Shown in pieces: positions 26,045-35,828 of a stretch of 64,000 bases of DNA. The first letter of the stretch is position 1. Each line of letters starts with the position of its first letter. Under the pieces are notes generated by a model. That model worked only from the letters and a program-made list of their open reading frames with translations. It was not told the DNA's origin and searched no databases. A program made the position numbers and the translations under genes. Location of the stretch: NCBI GenBank assembly GCA_963722555.1, contig CAVRNQ010000003.1, forward strand, positions 372,001-436,000. Reading direction: 5' to 3'. This stretch comes from Bog-366 sp963722555. GTDB lineage: Bacteria > Acidobacteriota > Terriglobia > UBA7540.

Positions 26045-27715
26045 ATGTCGTCGCCTACCGAATTGAAACAAGGTTCCCTGCCAGAGCCAGTCGTCCTGAA
26101 TGGGGCGGTCCCAGCACCCGCTGAGAAGTTGAGTGCGAAGATCGTTCGCAACACCATTGCCAATGCGGTCGGCCGCTTTTGGTGGATGGCCCTGGGCTTT
26201 GTGCTCACCCCCTACATTGTGGGGAAGCTGGGTGACGAGCGCTTTGGGATCTGGGCCTTCCTGGGTGTTTTCGTCGGCTACTTTGCGGTGGTTGATCTGG
26301 GCATCGCTCCGGCGGTGATCAAATACGTTGCCGGGTATTACACCTCCCGCGACTTTGAGCGGCTGAATCGCGCCGTGAACTCCGCTTTCTTCGCCGTGGT
26401 GTTCCTCATGGGAGTGTTCTGTCTGGTGGGAGTTGTCTTCTCGCGATCCTTCCTGCACCTGTTCAAGATCTCCCCGCAATACTACTCCGAGGCTTGGTTT
26501 GCGCTGATCGGCTTTTTCATCCTGATGATCGGGCAGGGCAGCCTCAGTGTATTCCAGGGAATTCTCAGCGGACTGCAGCGCATGGATTTGCAGAACCTAA
26601 TCTCCATGGGAACCTCGATTCCCTACGTGCTCATGGTATTCCTCCTCCTGGGTCATGGCTATGGGTTGCCGGGCTTGATCTGCGCCAACGCTCTGACTTT
26701 TGTTCTCAATTTCATCCTCTCAGTGGTTTGCACGCGCCGCGTCTGTCCGCAGTTTCGGTTTTCCCCCCGCCTGTTTCACTGGAAGTCCGTGAAGGAACTT
26801 CTTCACTATGGCATCCAGATGCAGATTAATAACGTCTCGGCGCTCCTCGTGGCCCACGGGGACAAGATCATGATCGGCTTCTTCCTGAACATGTCGATGG
26901 TGACGGCCTTCGAATTGGGATACCGGCTGGCCTGGGCGGCCAGGACGTTGCCCACGTTCCTGCTGCCCGCCCTGATGCCGGCGGCCGCCGAGGCGGACGC
27001 CAAGAAAGATCACGGTCAGTTGCAGCGCATGTTTGATCTGGGCTCACGTTATCTCGCCCTGGCCACTCTCCCCTGCATGACGTTCCTGATCGTCGCGGCT
27101 CCGTTGGGGATGATGGCGTGGATGAAAGAATATCGTCCCGAATCCATCCTGGCCGCGCGCGTGCTCGCCGTGGCCTATCTGGTTGGTCTCCTGGGGGGGG
27201 TGGGCACTTCCATTGCGCGCGGGGTGGGCCGGCCCGATCTCGAGAACCGGCCCATCCCCATTCACTTGATCGTGAATTTCGGGCTGGGCATTCCCCTGAT
27301 TATTAAACTGGGTTTCTGGGGTCCACTTGTGGCCACCTTGATTTCGGCGGTCGTGGGCAATGCCTATCTCTTCTATCTGCTCCATTCGGAGCTTAAGCTG
27401 GACGTCGGGCGACTGTATCGTCACGGGCTGGCGGTACCGGCGCTGGGCTCGGTCGTGGCCTGCCTGGTCACGGCCGGCGCGTCCTCGGCCCTGGCTTGGA
27501 CAATCACCACTCCGCGCTTGATCCTGTTGGTGTATTTGCTTCTCCTGGGCCTGGTCTTTTTTGCGACCTATGGTCTTGTCATCTGGCTGTGCAGATTCTC
27601 TGGCGGCGAGGTTAAGGACTGGGACCTCGTCAAGAGTGGACTGAACATGGTCTCTGCCTCGGCCTACGGGATGCTTCGCAAGACGGGGTGGTCAAGAGGA
27701 TCTCCCGCCAGTTGA
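26045..27715 (+). CDS. Oligosaccharide flippase (Wzx-like, MATE/MVF fold)
   Basis: A 556-residue protein from ATG 26045 with about twelve to fourteen hydrophobic helices. After a short cytoplasmic N-terminus the first helix (RNTIANAVGRFWWMALGFVLTPYIVGKLGDERFGIWAFL) is typical of the polysaccharide flippase family. The total length is a little above the usual 420-500. It moves the completed lipid-linked unit across the inner membrane for polymerisation by a Wzy-like protein. It is the last gene before repeat copy B. Confidence 0.87.
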   Translation: MSSPTELKQGSLPEPVVLNGAVPAPAEKLSAKIVRNTIANAVGRFWWMALGFVLTPYIVGKLGDERFGIWAFLGVFVGYFAVVDLGIAPAVIKYVAGYYTSRDFERLNRAVNSAFFAVVFLMGVFCLVGVVFSRSFLHLFKISPQYYSEAWFALIGFFILMIGQGSLSVFQGILSGLQRMDLQNLISMGTSIPYVLMVFLLLGHGYGLPGLICANALTFVLNFILSVVCTRRVCPQFRFSPRLFHWKSVKELLHYGIQMQINNVSALLVAHGDKIMIGFFLNMSMVTAFELGYRLAWAARTLPTFLLPALMPAAAEADAKKDHGQLQRMFDLGSRYLALATLPCMTFLIVAAPLGMMAWMKEYRPESILAARVLAVAYLVGLLGGVGTSIARGVGRPDLENRPIPIHLIVNFGLGIPLIIKLGFWGPLVATLISAVVGNAYLFYLLHSELKLDVGRLYRHGLAVPALGSVVACLVTAGASSALAWTITTPRLILLVYLLLLGLVFFATYGLVIWLCRFSGGEVKDWDLVKSGLNMVSASAYGMLRKTGWSRGSPAS

Positions 27716-27767
27716 CCGGGGCGCGGGACGAACAGAGAGCGGGAGCCGCGATTTCGGCGGGGCTGAA

Positions 27768-27988
27768 CAGGCTGCGGAAAAACGCTCCGATGCTGTCATC
27801 CTGAGCGCATTCCCTGTCATCCTGAGCCCTTCGCTCTGTCATTCTGAGCGAAGCGAAGAATCTCGCTCTGCCCGCTCAGGGTAAACTACGCGAAGGACCC
27901 CTGTATTTGAATTTTCAAGCAAATGCACAGGTCCTTCGTCGGCTTCGCCTCCTCAGGATGACAGTGTGAAGAGTTTTTCCGCAGCCTG
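27768..27988. repeat. Dispersed composite repeat, copy B
   Basis: CAGGCTGCGGAAAAA (27768) and TTTTTCCGCAGCCTG (ending 27988) enclose 221 bp of GTCATCCTGAGC-type words. The 5' flank from about 27731 (GAACAGAGAGCGGGAGCCGC onward) matches, in inverse orientation, the right flank of copy E at about 56707-56742. It lies between the flippase and rfbF genes. Confidence 0.8.
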
Positions 27989-28142
27989 GATTGGCCACCG
28001 GCGGTACAATAGGTGCCCGTTTATACCGTTCGCTTTGCACAACCGAGATGGGAGGCGGGCGCGCCTTCCGGGCCGCAACCGAACGGTTGGCGCGTTGCTT
28101 TTTTCCAGGCATAACACGACTGACGCTCGAAGGCATACAGAC

Positions 28143-28943
28143 ATGAACTCACGCCCGACCAAGGCCAAGGTGGTGATTCTGTGCGGGGGAATGGGAACCC
28201 GGCTCCGGGAGGAGACGGAGTTCCGCCCCAAGCCGCTGGTGGAAATCGGCGGGAAACCGATTCTCTGGCACATCATGAAGATTTACTCGCGCCACGGGTT
28301 CAAGGATTTCGTCCTTTGCCTCGGATACAAGGGGCACATGATCAAGGAGTATTTTCTGAACTACCGGATCATGCAGAGCGATCTTACCTTGCGGCTTGAC
28401 GCTCCTGAACAGCCCCGCTTCCATAATATGCACGGCCAGGAAGACTGGACGATTACCTTCGCCGAAACCGGCACCGAGGCCATGACCGGGGCGCGGGTAA
28501 AGCGCATCGAGAAGTACATTGACGGTGACTACTTCCTGCTCACCTATGGGGACGGGGTCGCGGACCTGGATATTTCCGCCCTCTGGCAGTTTCATTTGGA
28601 ACACGGCAAGCTCGGCACCGTCACGGGCGTCCGGCCCACTTCGCGCTATGGCGAGATCTCCGTGCTCGACGGCCGGGTACGGCAGTTCAGCGAGAAACCG
28701 CAGGTGAAGGAAGGACTCATCAGTGGCGGCTTCTTCATTTTCGGGCGAGGCTTCTTCAACTATCTCCGGGATGATGATCGTTGTGTGCTGGAGGCCGAGC
28801 CTCTGGAAGGGCTGGTCCAGGACGGGCAGTTGATGAGCTACATTCATCCGGGCTTCTGGCATTGCATGGATACCTACCGCGACTTCGTGGCGTTGAATGA
28901 GATGTGGAAGCAGGATTGTCCCTGGAAAGTGTGGATGGACTAG
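28143..28943 (+). CDS. rfbF: Glucose-1-phosphate cytidylyltransferase
   Basis: ATG 28143 gives 266 residues; an open extension back to 27966 runs into repeat copy B and is not expected. The nucleotidyltransferase start VVILCGGMGTRLREETEFRPKPLVEIGGKP is diagnostic, and YFLLTYGDGVADLDI, GTVTGVRPTSRYGEI, and GFWHCMDTYRDFVALNEMW agree with RfbF. It makes CDP-glucose from glucose-1-phosphate and CTP. A classical CDP-glucose 4,6-dehydratase is not obvious next to it; the epimerase at 29330 or the GMD-like gene at 38655 may fill that role. Confidence 0.92.
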   Translation: MNSRPTKAKVVILCGGMGTRLREETEFRPKPLVEIGGKPILWHIMKIYSRHGFKDFVLCLGYKGHMIKEYFLNYRIMQSDLTLRLDAPEQPRFHNMHGQEDWTITFAETGTEAMTGARVKRIEKYIDGDYFLLTYGDGVADLDISALWQFHLEHGKLGTVTGVRPTSRYGEISVLDGRVRQFSEKPQVKEGLISGGFFIFGRGFFNYLRDDDRCVLEAEPLEGLVQDGQLMSYIHPGFWHCMDTYRDFVALNEMWKQDCPWKVWMD

Positions 28944-29329
28944 TGCCGTGTCTCAGAAGTTCGTTGATGAAGGCGGCCCCGCCGGAGCAAGGTAGCACAA
29001 CGCAGATGCCGGCCGCGACCTCAAGAAGGATTTCACCCCAGAGGCCACAGATGTCACCGGGGAACAGCAAGTGTCTGACCTCCGATTTCGAGGGATGCGG
29101 CTTTTCCTAGAGAAGAACTGCGGACCCCAAGAACTGGGGGCCGCGCTACACGGCTAAAGAACCGTAATCCCTACCCGCGCCAGCAGGAGTACTTTTCTCT
29201 GTGGTCTCTGTGCGCTCTGTGGTGAGCGTTTTGTTCGCTGCGGCGAAGCAATCGCAGGAAAACTTCGCCGCTAACTGAGGCCGTCCCAGGGGACTGATCA
29301 CGCAAGTTTCCTGGTCCACCGGAGCAAGC
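28944..29329. other. Non-coding stretch with repeat fragments
   Basis: 386 bp with no convincing gene. A 4-bp-stem hairpin (CCCC/GGGG at 29125-29139) and a stretch rich in TCTCTGTGG words (about 29197-29225), related to the element at 20153, are visible. No clear promoter was found. Confidence 0.4.
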
Positions 29330-30430
29330 ATGCATTTCATCATCGAGGAAGATGGCGAGGGGATCATCCGGGAACTCTCCTCCGACCTCGACAAGTTGCG
29401 GGGCCGGACGGTGCTGGTTACCGGGTTTTCCGGGTTTGTGGGGACCTACATCAGCAACCTCGTGTTGCGAGCGAACCGCACGGTTCTGAAGGGTGAGCCC
29501 TGCAGGTTCGTGGGCATTGATAACTTTGCCCGCGGCCGGGCGGACTGGGTTGATGAAATCGCCAAGTCCCCCGCCGTGACCGTCATCGATCACGACATCT
29601 CGCAAGGATTGCCGCACGCCTTGGACGCTTTGCGAGTGGACTACATTCTGCACGCTGCTTCGATTGCTTCCCCCACCTACTACCGCCTGCATCCCATCGA
29701 GACCATGGATGCCAATGTCCAAGGCCTGCGGGGCCTGCTCGACTTTGCCCTGAAGCACCAGGACTCACTCCGGGGCTTCCTGTTCTTTTCTTCCAGCGAG
29801 GTTTATGGCAACCCCACGCCCGAGAACATCCCCACGCCGGAGACCTATCCCGGTAATGTGTCTTTCACGGGCCCGAGGGCCTGCTACGACGAAGCCAAGC
29901 GCTTTGGGGAGACCCTGTGCGTTAACTTTCATCGCGTGCATGGACTGCCGATTAACAGCGTCAGGCCGTTTAACAACTACGGCCCGGGGCTCAAGCTGGG
30001 TGACCGCAGAGTCATTCCGGACTTTTTCCGGGACGTCCTGGCCAAGAAAGACATCGTCCTCCTCTCCGATGGGAAGCCGACCCGAACCTTCTCTTACATT
30101 GCAGACGCCGTGGCCGGGTACTTCAAGGTGCTGCTGTCCGCGCCGGGCGGAGAGGCGTTCAACATTGGGGTGGACAAACCGGAAATCTCCATCCGGGAGT
30201 TGGCGGAGACAGTCATCCAGGTTTCCGCGGAGGTCCTCGGCATCCGGGTCGAGCTGCGCTTCCAGAAAAGCGCGGACTCCGCCTACTTGTCGGATAACCC
30301 GCTGCGGAGATGCCCTGACATCTCGAAGGCGCGGCGCCTGTTGAATTTCAATCCCCGCACCACCCTCGCGGAAGGGCTGAGAAGGACAGCTCTGTGGTAC
30401 CGGGACAATCAGAAAATCGACGACCGTTAG
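29330..30430 (+). CDS. NAD-dependent epimerase/decarboxylase, UXS-like
   Basis: A 366-residue short-chain dehydrogenase from ATG 29330. The NAD motif is VTGFSGFVGTYISNL (about 32-46), followed by VGIDNFARGR and LHAASIASPTYYRLHP. FSSSEVYGNP supplies the catalytic Ser/Thr region, and FTGPRACYDEAKRFGE the YxxxK pair in the form typical of UDP-glucuronate decarboxylase (GPRACYDExKR). RPFNNYGPGLKLGDRRVIPDFF agrees. With the neighbouring Ugd it could make UDP-xylose from UDP-glucuronate. Because rfbF precedes it, a role on a CDP-sugar is also possible. Confidence 0.8.
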   Translation: MHFIIEEDGEGIIRELSSDLDKLRGRTVLVTGFSGFVGTYISNLVLRANRTVLKGEPCRFVGIDNFARGRADWVDEIAKSPAVTVIDHDISQGLPHALDALRVDYILHAASIASPTYYRLHPIETMDANVQGLRGLLDFALKHQDSLRGFLFFSSSEVYGNPTPENIPTPETYPGNVSFTGPRACYDEAKRFGETLCVNFHRVHGLPINSVRPFNNYGPGLKLGDRRVIPDFFRDVLAKKDIVLLSDGKPTRTFSYIADAVAGYFKVLLSAPGGEAFNIGVDKPEISIRELAETVIQVSAEVLGIRVELRFQKSADSAYLSDNPLRRCPDISKARRLLNFNPRTTLAEGLRRTALWYRDNQKIDDR

Positions 30431-30441
30431 AAGGACGGGAG

Positions 30442-31834
30442 ATGAGAATATCGATCATTGGCGCGGGATATGTGGGATTGGTTTCCGGCGTGTGCCTTTC
30501 CGAGGTGGGGAACCGCGTCATCTGCGTTGACCGGATTCCGGAGAGGGTGCAAAGCATCTTGTACGGTATATCGCCGATCTACGAGCCCGGCCTGGAAGAC
30601 TTGCTGCGGCGCAATCTCAAGAAGCGGCGATTCACCGCCACCCAGGACTTGGCACGAGCCGTTAAGGAATCCGACATCACCCTGATTGCCGTGCCTACAC
30701 CTTCCCGGAACGGCGCCATTGACCTTCGCTATGTGAAAGCCGCCACCCGGGAGGTCGGGCACGCGCTGAGAAGCAAGCGCGCCTTTCACGTGGTCGCCGT
30801 GAAATCCACGGTGGTTCCCTCCACTTCCGACACCATAGTCAGGCCCCTCCTCGCGGAAAGCTCCGGGAAGAAAGCAGGCGAATTCGGATTGTGCGCCAAT
30901 CCGGAGTTCCTGAAAGAAGGGGACGCGGTGAAAGATTTCCTTCGCCCCGACCGGATCGTAATCGGCAGCGACGAGGAGCGATCCTTCCGCGTATTCAAGA
31001 AGATCTACTCCCGGTTCCACTGTCCGATCCTGCACACCAACCTGCGGACCGCTGAGATGATCAAGTACGCCGCCAACTCCCTATTCGGCGTCTTTGATCA
31101 GCTACTCGAATGAGATCGCTTCCATCGCGGAGGCCGTGGGAGACGTGGACGTCGTGGACGTCCTGCGCGGGGTCCACCTCGACGCCCGCCTGACACCCTT
31201 CCTCAAGGGGGCCGCGAGCTCCCTCCGTGGGCGCCTTACACCGGGGATCATTTCCTACCTGAAAGCCGGTTGTGGCTACGGGGGAAGTTGCCTTCCCAAG
31301 GATGTTCCGGCGCTGTGTACTCTGGCTGAGAAACGCGGCTATGAACCCGGCCTGCTGAGGAGCGTCATCAGCATCAACCAACAGCAACCCCTGCGGCTTA
31401 TGAAAAGGCTCAGCCGCGAGCTGGGGGGACTTAGGAACAAGAAGGTGGCCGTCTGGGGGATAGCTTTCAAGCCTGACACGGACGACGTCCGGGATACGCC
31501 CGCCAAGCCCATCGTCGATTCTCTCGTCCAGGCGGGGGCTAAGGTCTCTGTCTATGATCCCTTTGGGCTCGAACCGGCCAGGAAGACGCTCTTCGAGCAC
31601 ACCCCCCTGACGTATGCGCAGACCCAGTTCGAGGCTGTCGAGGGAGCGCATGCCCTGGTGGTGGTGACCTCCTGGCCCCAGTTTGTCAACGTCGATTTCC
31701 GGAAGCTCGCGAGTTTGATGAAGAAGCATGCTTTCATCGTGGACGGAAGAAGGGTTTACGAGAGGCGGTCCGTGCTTGCGGCGGGTTTGCGGTACCTGGG
31801 GGTCGGATTTCGGGAATCGCGTGAGGCTGCGTAG
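30442..31834 (+). pseudogene. ugd: UDP-glucose 6-dehydrogenase, interrupted by a frameshift
   Basis: ATG 30442 (after ggacggga) opens a normal UDP-glucose/GDP-mannose dehydrogenase: SIIGAGYVGLVSGVCLSEVG, PIYEPGLEDLL, VAVKSTVVPSTSDTI, CANPEFLKEGDAVKDFLRPDRIVIG. The frame ends at 31113, after AANSLFG. The rest (SYSNEIASIAEAVGDVDVVDVL, KAGCGYGGSCLPKDVPAL with the catalytic Cys, and WGIAFKPDTDDVRDTP) continues in another frame to 31834. Removing one G at 31087-31088 restores AANSLFASLISYSNEIA, the expected family sequence. So the cause is one inserted base, either a real mutation or a sequencing or assembly error. If repaired, it would convert UDP-glucose to UDP-glucuronate. Confidence 0.85.
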
Positions 31835-31879
31835 TTTGGCGCGGACACTTCACCCTGGTGAGGCGCGGGAAGGACAGAG

Positions 31880-32427
31880 ATGGAAATCAAACCACTCCGG
31901 CTGATTGGAACTTTCGAGATCCTTTTAGAGCCCCGGCGCGATGAGCGTGGCTACTTCCTGCGGGTTTATGATGAAGTTGAATTCGCTGCTTCCGGCTTGA
32001 CCACCGCTTGGGCGCAGGAGAATCAGGCGTTCTCCCTGCGCAAGGGTATCGTGCGGGGCCTGCACTTTCAGAAACCACCCTTTGCCGAAACCAAGTTTGT
32101 GCGTGTGGTGGCGGGCAGCATTGTGGATGTTTTTCTGATCTGCGGCGGGGGGCAGCCACCTACGGCCAGTGGGACATGGTCGAGCTGAACGCGGAGCAGC
32201 ACAAGGCGGTATACATCCCCAAGGGGTTCGCGCACGGCTATTGCACTTTGCGCGACGCCTCGCTGGTGCTCTACAAGGTTGATTGCCGCTACACGCCGGA
32301 GGCCGAAGGAGGCATCCGCTGGAACGATCCGGACCTGGGGATTCCCTGGCCGGCCGATGACCCGCTGGTGTCCGGCAAGGACGCCAAACTTCCCCTGTTC
32401 CGTGATTTTGTTACGCCGTTTGCTTAG
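31880..32427 (+). pseudogene. Second dTDP-4-dehydrorhamnose 3,5-epimerase-like gene, interrupted by a frameshift
   Basis: ATG 31880 opens with LRLIGTFEILLEPRRDERGYFLRVYDEVEF and has QAFSLRKGIVRGLHFQKPPFAETKFVRVVAGSIVDVFL, the classical RmlC cupin with the GLHFQ motif. The frame then fails and ends at 32188. The continuation (GQWDMVELNAEQHKAVYIPKGFAHGYCTL...YTPEAEGGIRWNDPDLGIPWP) is in the next frame to 32427. Adding one G at about 32137 gives SIVDVFLDLRRG, as expected. It is closer to classical RmlC than the copy at 22538. The RfbF-containing block suggests it works on a CDP-deoxy sugar. Confidence 0.82.
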
Positions 32428-32520
32428 GGAGATTGATCTTGTCGGTTCAACTGTTCAAGCCCGCCGGGGCGGGGGCAAGCGCGGCCAGGTTTCCCGGACC
32501 GGCGCCGCAGGTGGTGCGCG

Positions 32521-33470
32521 ATGGGAGCTGAAAAACTGAGAATTCTCGTGACCGGCGCGGCCGGTTTCATCGGGTCGCACCTCGCACGGCAGTTGGCTGG
32601 GGAGGGCCATTCTGTTCACCTCATCGTGCGGCCGGAGGATTCCCTCGATCGCCTTAGGGATTGCCTTGACCGGCTGGACGTGAAGACGGTGAACCTATTG
32701 GACCACGCGGCGGTCCGCCAAGTGGTGCTCGAGGCGAAACCCGAGCTTGCCATCCACGCGGCGTGGTACCTGGTGCCGGGGCGGTATTGGGCAGCGCCCG
32801 AAAATGCGGATTGTGTCACGATGACCCTGGCGCTGGCCAGAACCCTGGCGGCCGCCGGCTGCCGGCGCTTGGTGGGCGTGGGGTCATGCTTTGAATACGA
32901 CGTCGAGTACGGATACTTGTCGGAGAGTTTGACTCCCCTAAATCCGCGGACCCTCTACGGCATCGCGAAGAATGCTACCCGCTCGGTTCTGGAGGCGTTC
33001 TGCCGGGAGACGGCGATGAGCTTTGCCTGGACACGGGTCTTCTACCTGTACGGCCCCGGCGAGGAGAAAGACCGCCTGGTGCCCGCCGTGATCCTGGCTC
33101 TACTCAAGGGGGCCACGGCCAAGTGCACGAAGGGTTTCAAGTCAGGGACTACCTGTGCGTTGAGGATGTGGCTTCCGCCATCCTGGCCGTGGCGCGGAGC
33201 AAGTTCGAAGGGGCGGTGAATATCGGCTCCGGCGAACCCGTCACCGTCCGGAGAATTGTGCAACTCATCGGCGAGATCCTGAAAGGCAGCGACCGCATTG
33301 CCTTCGGAGCCGTAAAGACCAATCCGGTCGATCCGCCTTTCCTGGTGGCGGATGTCCGCCGCCTGCGAAATGATATCGGCTGGCGCCCCTCCTACGGTCT
33401 CGAAGCGGGACTGCAGCGGACGGTCGAGTGGTGGAGGGAGCAGTCGGCTCGGGCGGGCCCCAACCTGTGA
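32521..33470 (+). pseudogene. NAD-dependent epimerase/reductase, interrupted by a frameshift
   Basis: ATG 32521 starts an SDR protein (LRILVTGAAGFIGSHLARQLAGEG, IHAAWYLVPGRYW, GSCFEYDVEYGYLSE, TLYGIAKNATRSVLEAF with YxxxK, RVFYLYGPGEEKDRLV). The frame runs on to 33219 with unrelated residues after about 33120. The true continuation (HEGFQVRDYLCVEDVASAILAVARSKFEGAVNIGSGEPVTVRRIV, IGWRPSYGLEAGL) is in the next frame to 33470. Insertion of one G after 33123 would restore it. It would be the final reductase/epimerase of a deoxy-sugar pathway. Confidence 0.82.
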
Positions 33471-33570
33471 CCCTCAGCCGTGGGAGCGGCGCTCGCTGCG
33501 CGCCGAGGCCAACCCGCCGGGCGTCGCTGCTTCGCCGGACCAAGAATTCACTTTAGATGCGGTGAGTCTT

Positions 33571-34596
33571 ATGTTGACATATCCTCCACCTCCCAAGATC
33601 GCTCCCCCAGCCGAAATGGGACCGAGGCCGTTTTGGTCTGTTATGATTCCCACCTACAATCGAACGGCACATCTCGAAAGCGCATTGAGGAGTGTGCTGT
33701 CGCAAGATCCGGGCGCTGAGGAGATGCAAATCGAAGTGTCTGACAACGCTTCCACCTTAGATGATCCGGAACCGCTGGTGCGGCGAGTGGGAGGCGATCG
33801 AGTGAGTTTCTTTCGCCAGCCACGTAACCTCGGCATGTTCCGGAACTTTAATAGCTGCATCGAGCGGTCGCAGGGCGAGTGGTTGCACATTTTGCACAGT
33901 GACGACGTTGTGCTCCCGGGCTTCTACGAGCGACTCCGGGCGGCGCTGGAGAAAAGGGACGATGTGGGAGCGGCGTTTTGCCGGAACTTCCTGATTGATG
34001 AGAACGACGGCTGGCTTGCGAGTTCTGAGCTGGAGAGTCCCACGCCGGGAGTGCTACCTGACTTCATCGACAGGATCGGGACCGCTAATGTTATTTCCAC
34101 TCCCTCCATCGTGGTCAGGCGGAGTGTTTACGAGCAGTTGGGGGGATTCCAGACGGATCTCTCTTCGGCGGACTGGGAAATGTGGACAAGAGTTGCGGCA
34201 CACTATCCAATCTGGTATGAACCCGGAATCCTGGCAGCTTGGCGTCTTCACTCCCGCTCGCACACGACGGCTTTAACGAGGTCAGCGGGGAACGTTGTCG
34301 ATGAACGGCGTTGCATCGCCCTGGTTCGTCCGCTGCTGCCCCCTGACCGGGCGGACACCATATCCAAGAAGGCCAGAGAACTTGTTTCTCTGCGCGCTCT
34401 CAGCATCGCCGGCGCTGCGCTGGGCAAGGCGGAGCTCAGGACGGCGTCCCGGCAGGCGTGGGAGGCCTTGAAATGTTGCGCTTCTCCCCGCGTGATCATG
34501 GAACTCTTGTGGTTTGTGCCCGCCCGGCTGGCCAGGGGTGGGATCCGCCGGGCCTTTGCGGCCCGCAAGAGACCAGGAGCGGGAAGCAGGATCTGA
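33571..34596 (+). CDS. Glycosyltransferase family 2
   Basis: The likely start is ATG 33571 (341 residues); the frame is open far upstream and the exact start is uncertain. The GT2 fold begins with FWSVMIPTYNRTAHLESALRSVLSQDPG, continues with QIEVSDNASTLDDPEPLV, and has the DxD-like LHSDDVVLPGFYERL. The acceptor part contains STPSIVVRRSVYEQLGGFQTDLSSADWEMWTRVAAHYPIWY. It is a cytoplasmic or membrane-associated enzyme adding one sugar to the lipid-linked unit; donor and linkage are unknown. It is the first of a run of glycosyltransferases. Confidence 0.85.
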   Translation: MLTYPPPPKIAPPAEMGPRPFWSVMIPTYNRTAHLESALRSVLSQDPGAEEMQIEVSDNASTLDDPEPLVRRVGGDRVSFFRQPRNLGMFRNFNSCIERSQGEWLHILHSDDVVLPGFYERLRAALEKRDDVGAAFCRNFLIDENDGWLASSELESPTPGVLPDFIDRIGTANVISTPSIVVRRSVYEQLGGFQTDLSSADWEMWTRVAAHYPIWYEPGILAAWRLHSRSHTTALTRSAGNVVDERRCIALVRPLLPPDRADTISKKARELVSLRALSIAGAALGKAELRTASRQAWEALKCCASPRVIMELLWFVPARLARGGIRRAFAARKRPGAGSRI

Positions 34597-34702
34597 GCGC
34601 GGGGCTTTGAGTTCATTGCCATCGCCGACGGCTGGCGCGGCTCGCTGCTGCGCGACTTGATTCCTACAACCGTCGCGATAGCCAAGGAGTCGGCATTCAT
34701 CC

Positions 34703-35794
34703 GTGAGGATCACCTTTGTGCTGCCGTGCTACCCCAGAAGGCCCATCGGTGGCTTCCGGGTCGCTTACGAATATGCGAATCGGCTCGTCGCCAGAGGGCA
34801 TGAGGTAGCCGTCGTCCATCCGCGCCGTTTTGCGAGCGCGACTCCGCATCTTGCCCCCAGTGTTTTTCAGAGGCTGCGCCGGCAAGGTGCGCGGCTGCGA
34901 GACATCCTCTTCCCACCCCACGTGCATTGGCATTCGATTGACAACCAGGTCCGCATGCTCTATGTCGCGGATCTGGGTGCCTCCAAGGTTCCGGACGGTG
35001 ATGTAGTTTTTGCGACAGCTTGGCAGACGGCGGAAGATGTTCTCGGATACCCCAGAAGTAAAGGCGTAAAATGTTACTTAATTCAGCATTATGAAGCGTG
35101 GGCTGGTCCGAAGGATCGGGTGGACGCGACTTGGCATGCGCCCTTGCATAAAGTGGTTATTGCCCGATGGCTCGATGAACTCGGACGAGGGTTAGGGTGT
35201 GAGCACATGGAGTACATCCCCAACGGCATCGACCATGAAAAGTATCGGCTCCTGAACCCGATTTCCGTTCGCCCCAAGAGAGTCGCAATGCTATTTCACG
35301 CGGCGGAGTGGAAAGGTTGCCCTGACGGCTTACGGGCCTTAGGCGTCGTCAAGAACCAGCACCCAGATCTCCGTGTCGCACTCTTCGGCACCCCGCGACG
35401 TTCGGAATCCATCCCGGAGTGGGTCGAATACTTCCGGGATCCTCCCCAAACCGAAATCGTCAACCGAATTTACAATGGGAGCAGTATCTATCTTTGCGCC
35501 AGTTGGGCTGAGGGTTTCCCCCTTCCTCCCGCCGAGGCGATGGCCTGCGGGTGCGCATTGGTTTCCACAGACATCGGAGGCGTACGTGAATACGCCGAAC
35601 CGGAAGTTACGGCTTTGCTGTCACCGCCCGGCGACCCGGAAGCTCTGGCGCGGAATATCCTCCGCTTGCTCGATGACGACGCCCTCCGGCAGCGGCTTGC
35701 CGCCGCAGGCCATGAGCGCATCCAAAGCTTCACTTGGGAACGCAGCACCGATCAACTGGAGGTGTTTATGCGCAAGCAGATGGGCCGGGGATGA
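34703..35794 (+). CDS. Glycosyltransferase family 4 (GT-B)
   Basis: GTG 34703 gives 363 residues. The N-terminal domain starts ITFVLPCYPRRPIGGFRVAYEYANRLVARGHEVAVVHP, typical of GT4 acceptor domains. The C-terminal domain has IPNGIDHEKYRLL, and the nucleotide-sugar motif SWAEGFPLPPAEAMACGCALVSTDIGGVREYA, with the paired Glu residues of the EX7E motif. It is soluble or membrane-peripheral. The donor is unknown. Confidence 0.85.
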   Translation: MRITFVLPCYPRRPIGGFRVAYEYANRLVARGHEVAVVHPRRFASATPHLAPSVFQRLRRQGARLRDILFPPHVHWHSIDNQVRMLYVADLGASKVPDGDVVFATAWQTAEDVLGYPRSKGVKCYLIQHYEAWAGPKDRVDATWHAPLHKVVIARWLDELGRGLGCEHMEYIPNGIDHEKYRLLNPISVRPKRVAMLFHAAEWKGCPDGLRALGVVKNQHPDLRVALFGTPRRSESIPEWVEYFRDPPQTEIVNRIYNGSSIYLCASWAEGFPLPPAEAMACGCALVSTDIGGVREYAEPEVTALLSPPGDPEALARNILRLLDDDALRQRLAAAGHERIQSFTWERSTDQLEVFMRKQMGRG

Positions 35795-35828
35795 GGGTCA
35801 TCTGAGGAGCGCCCCTGCGAGTGTATGG

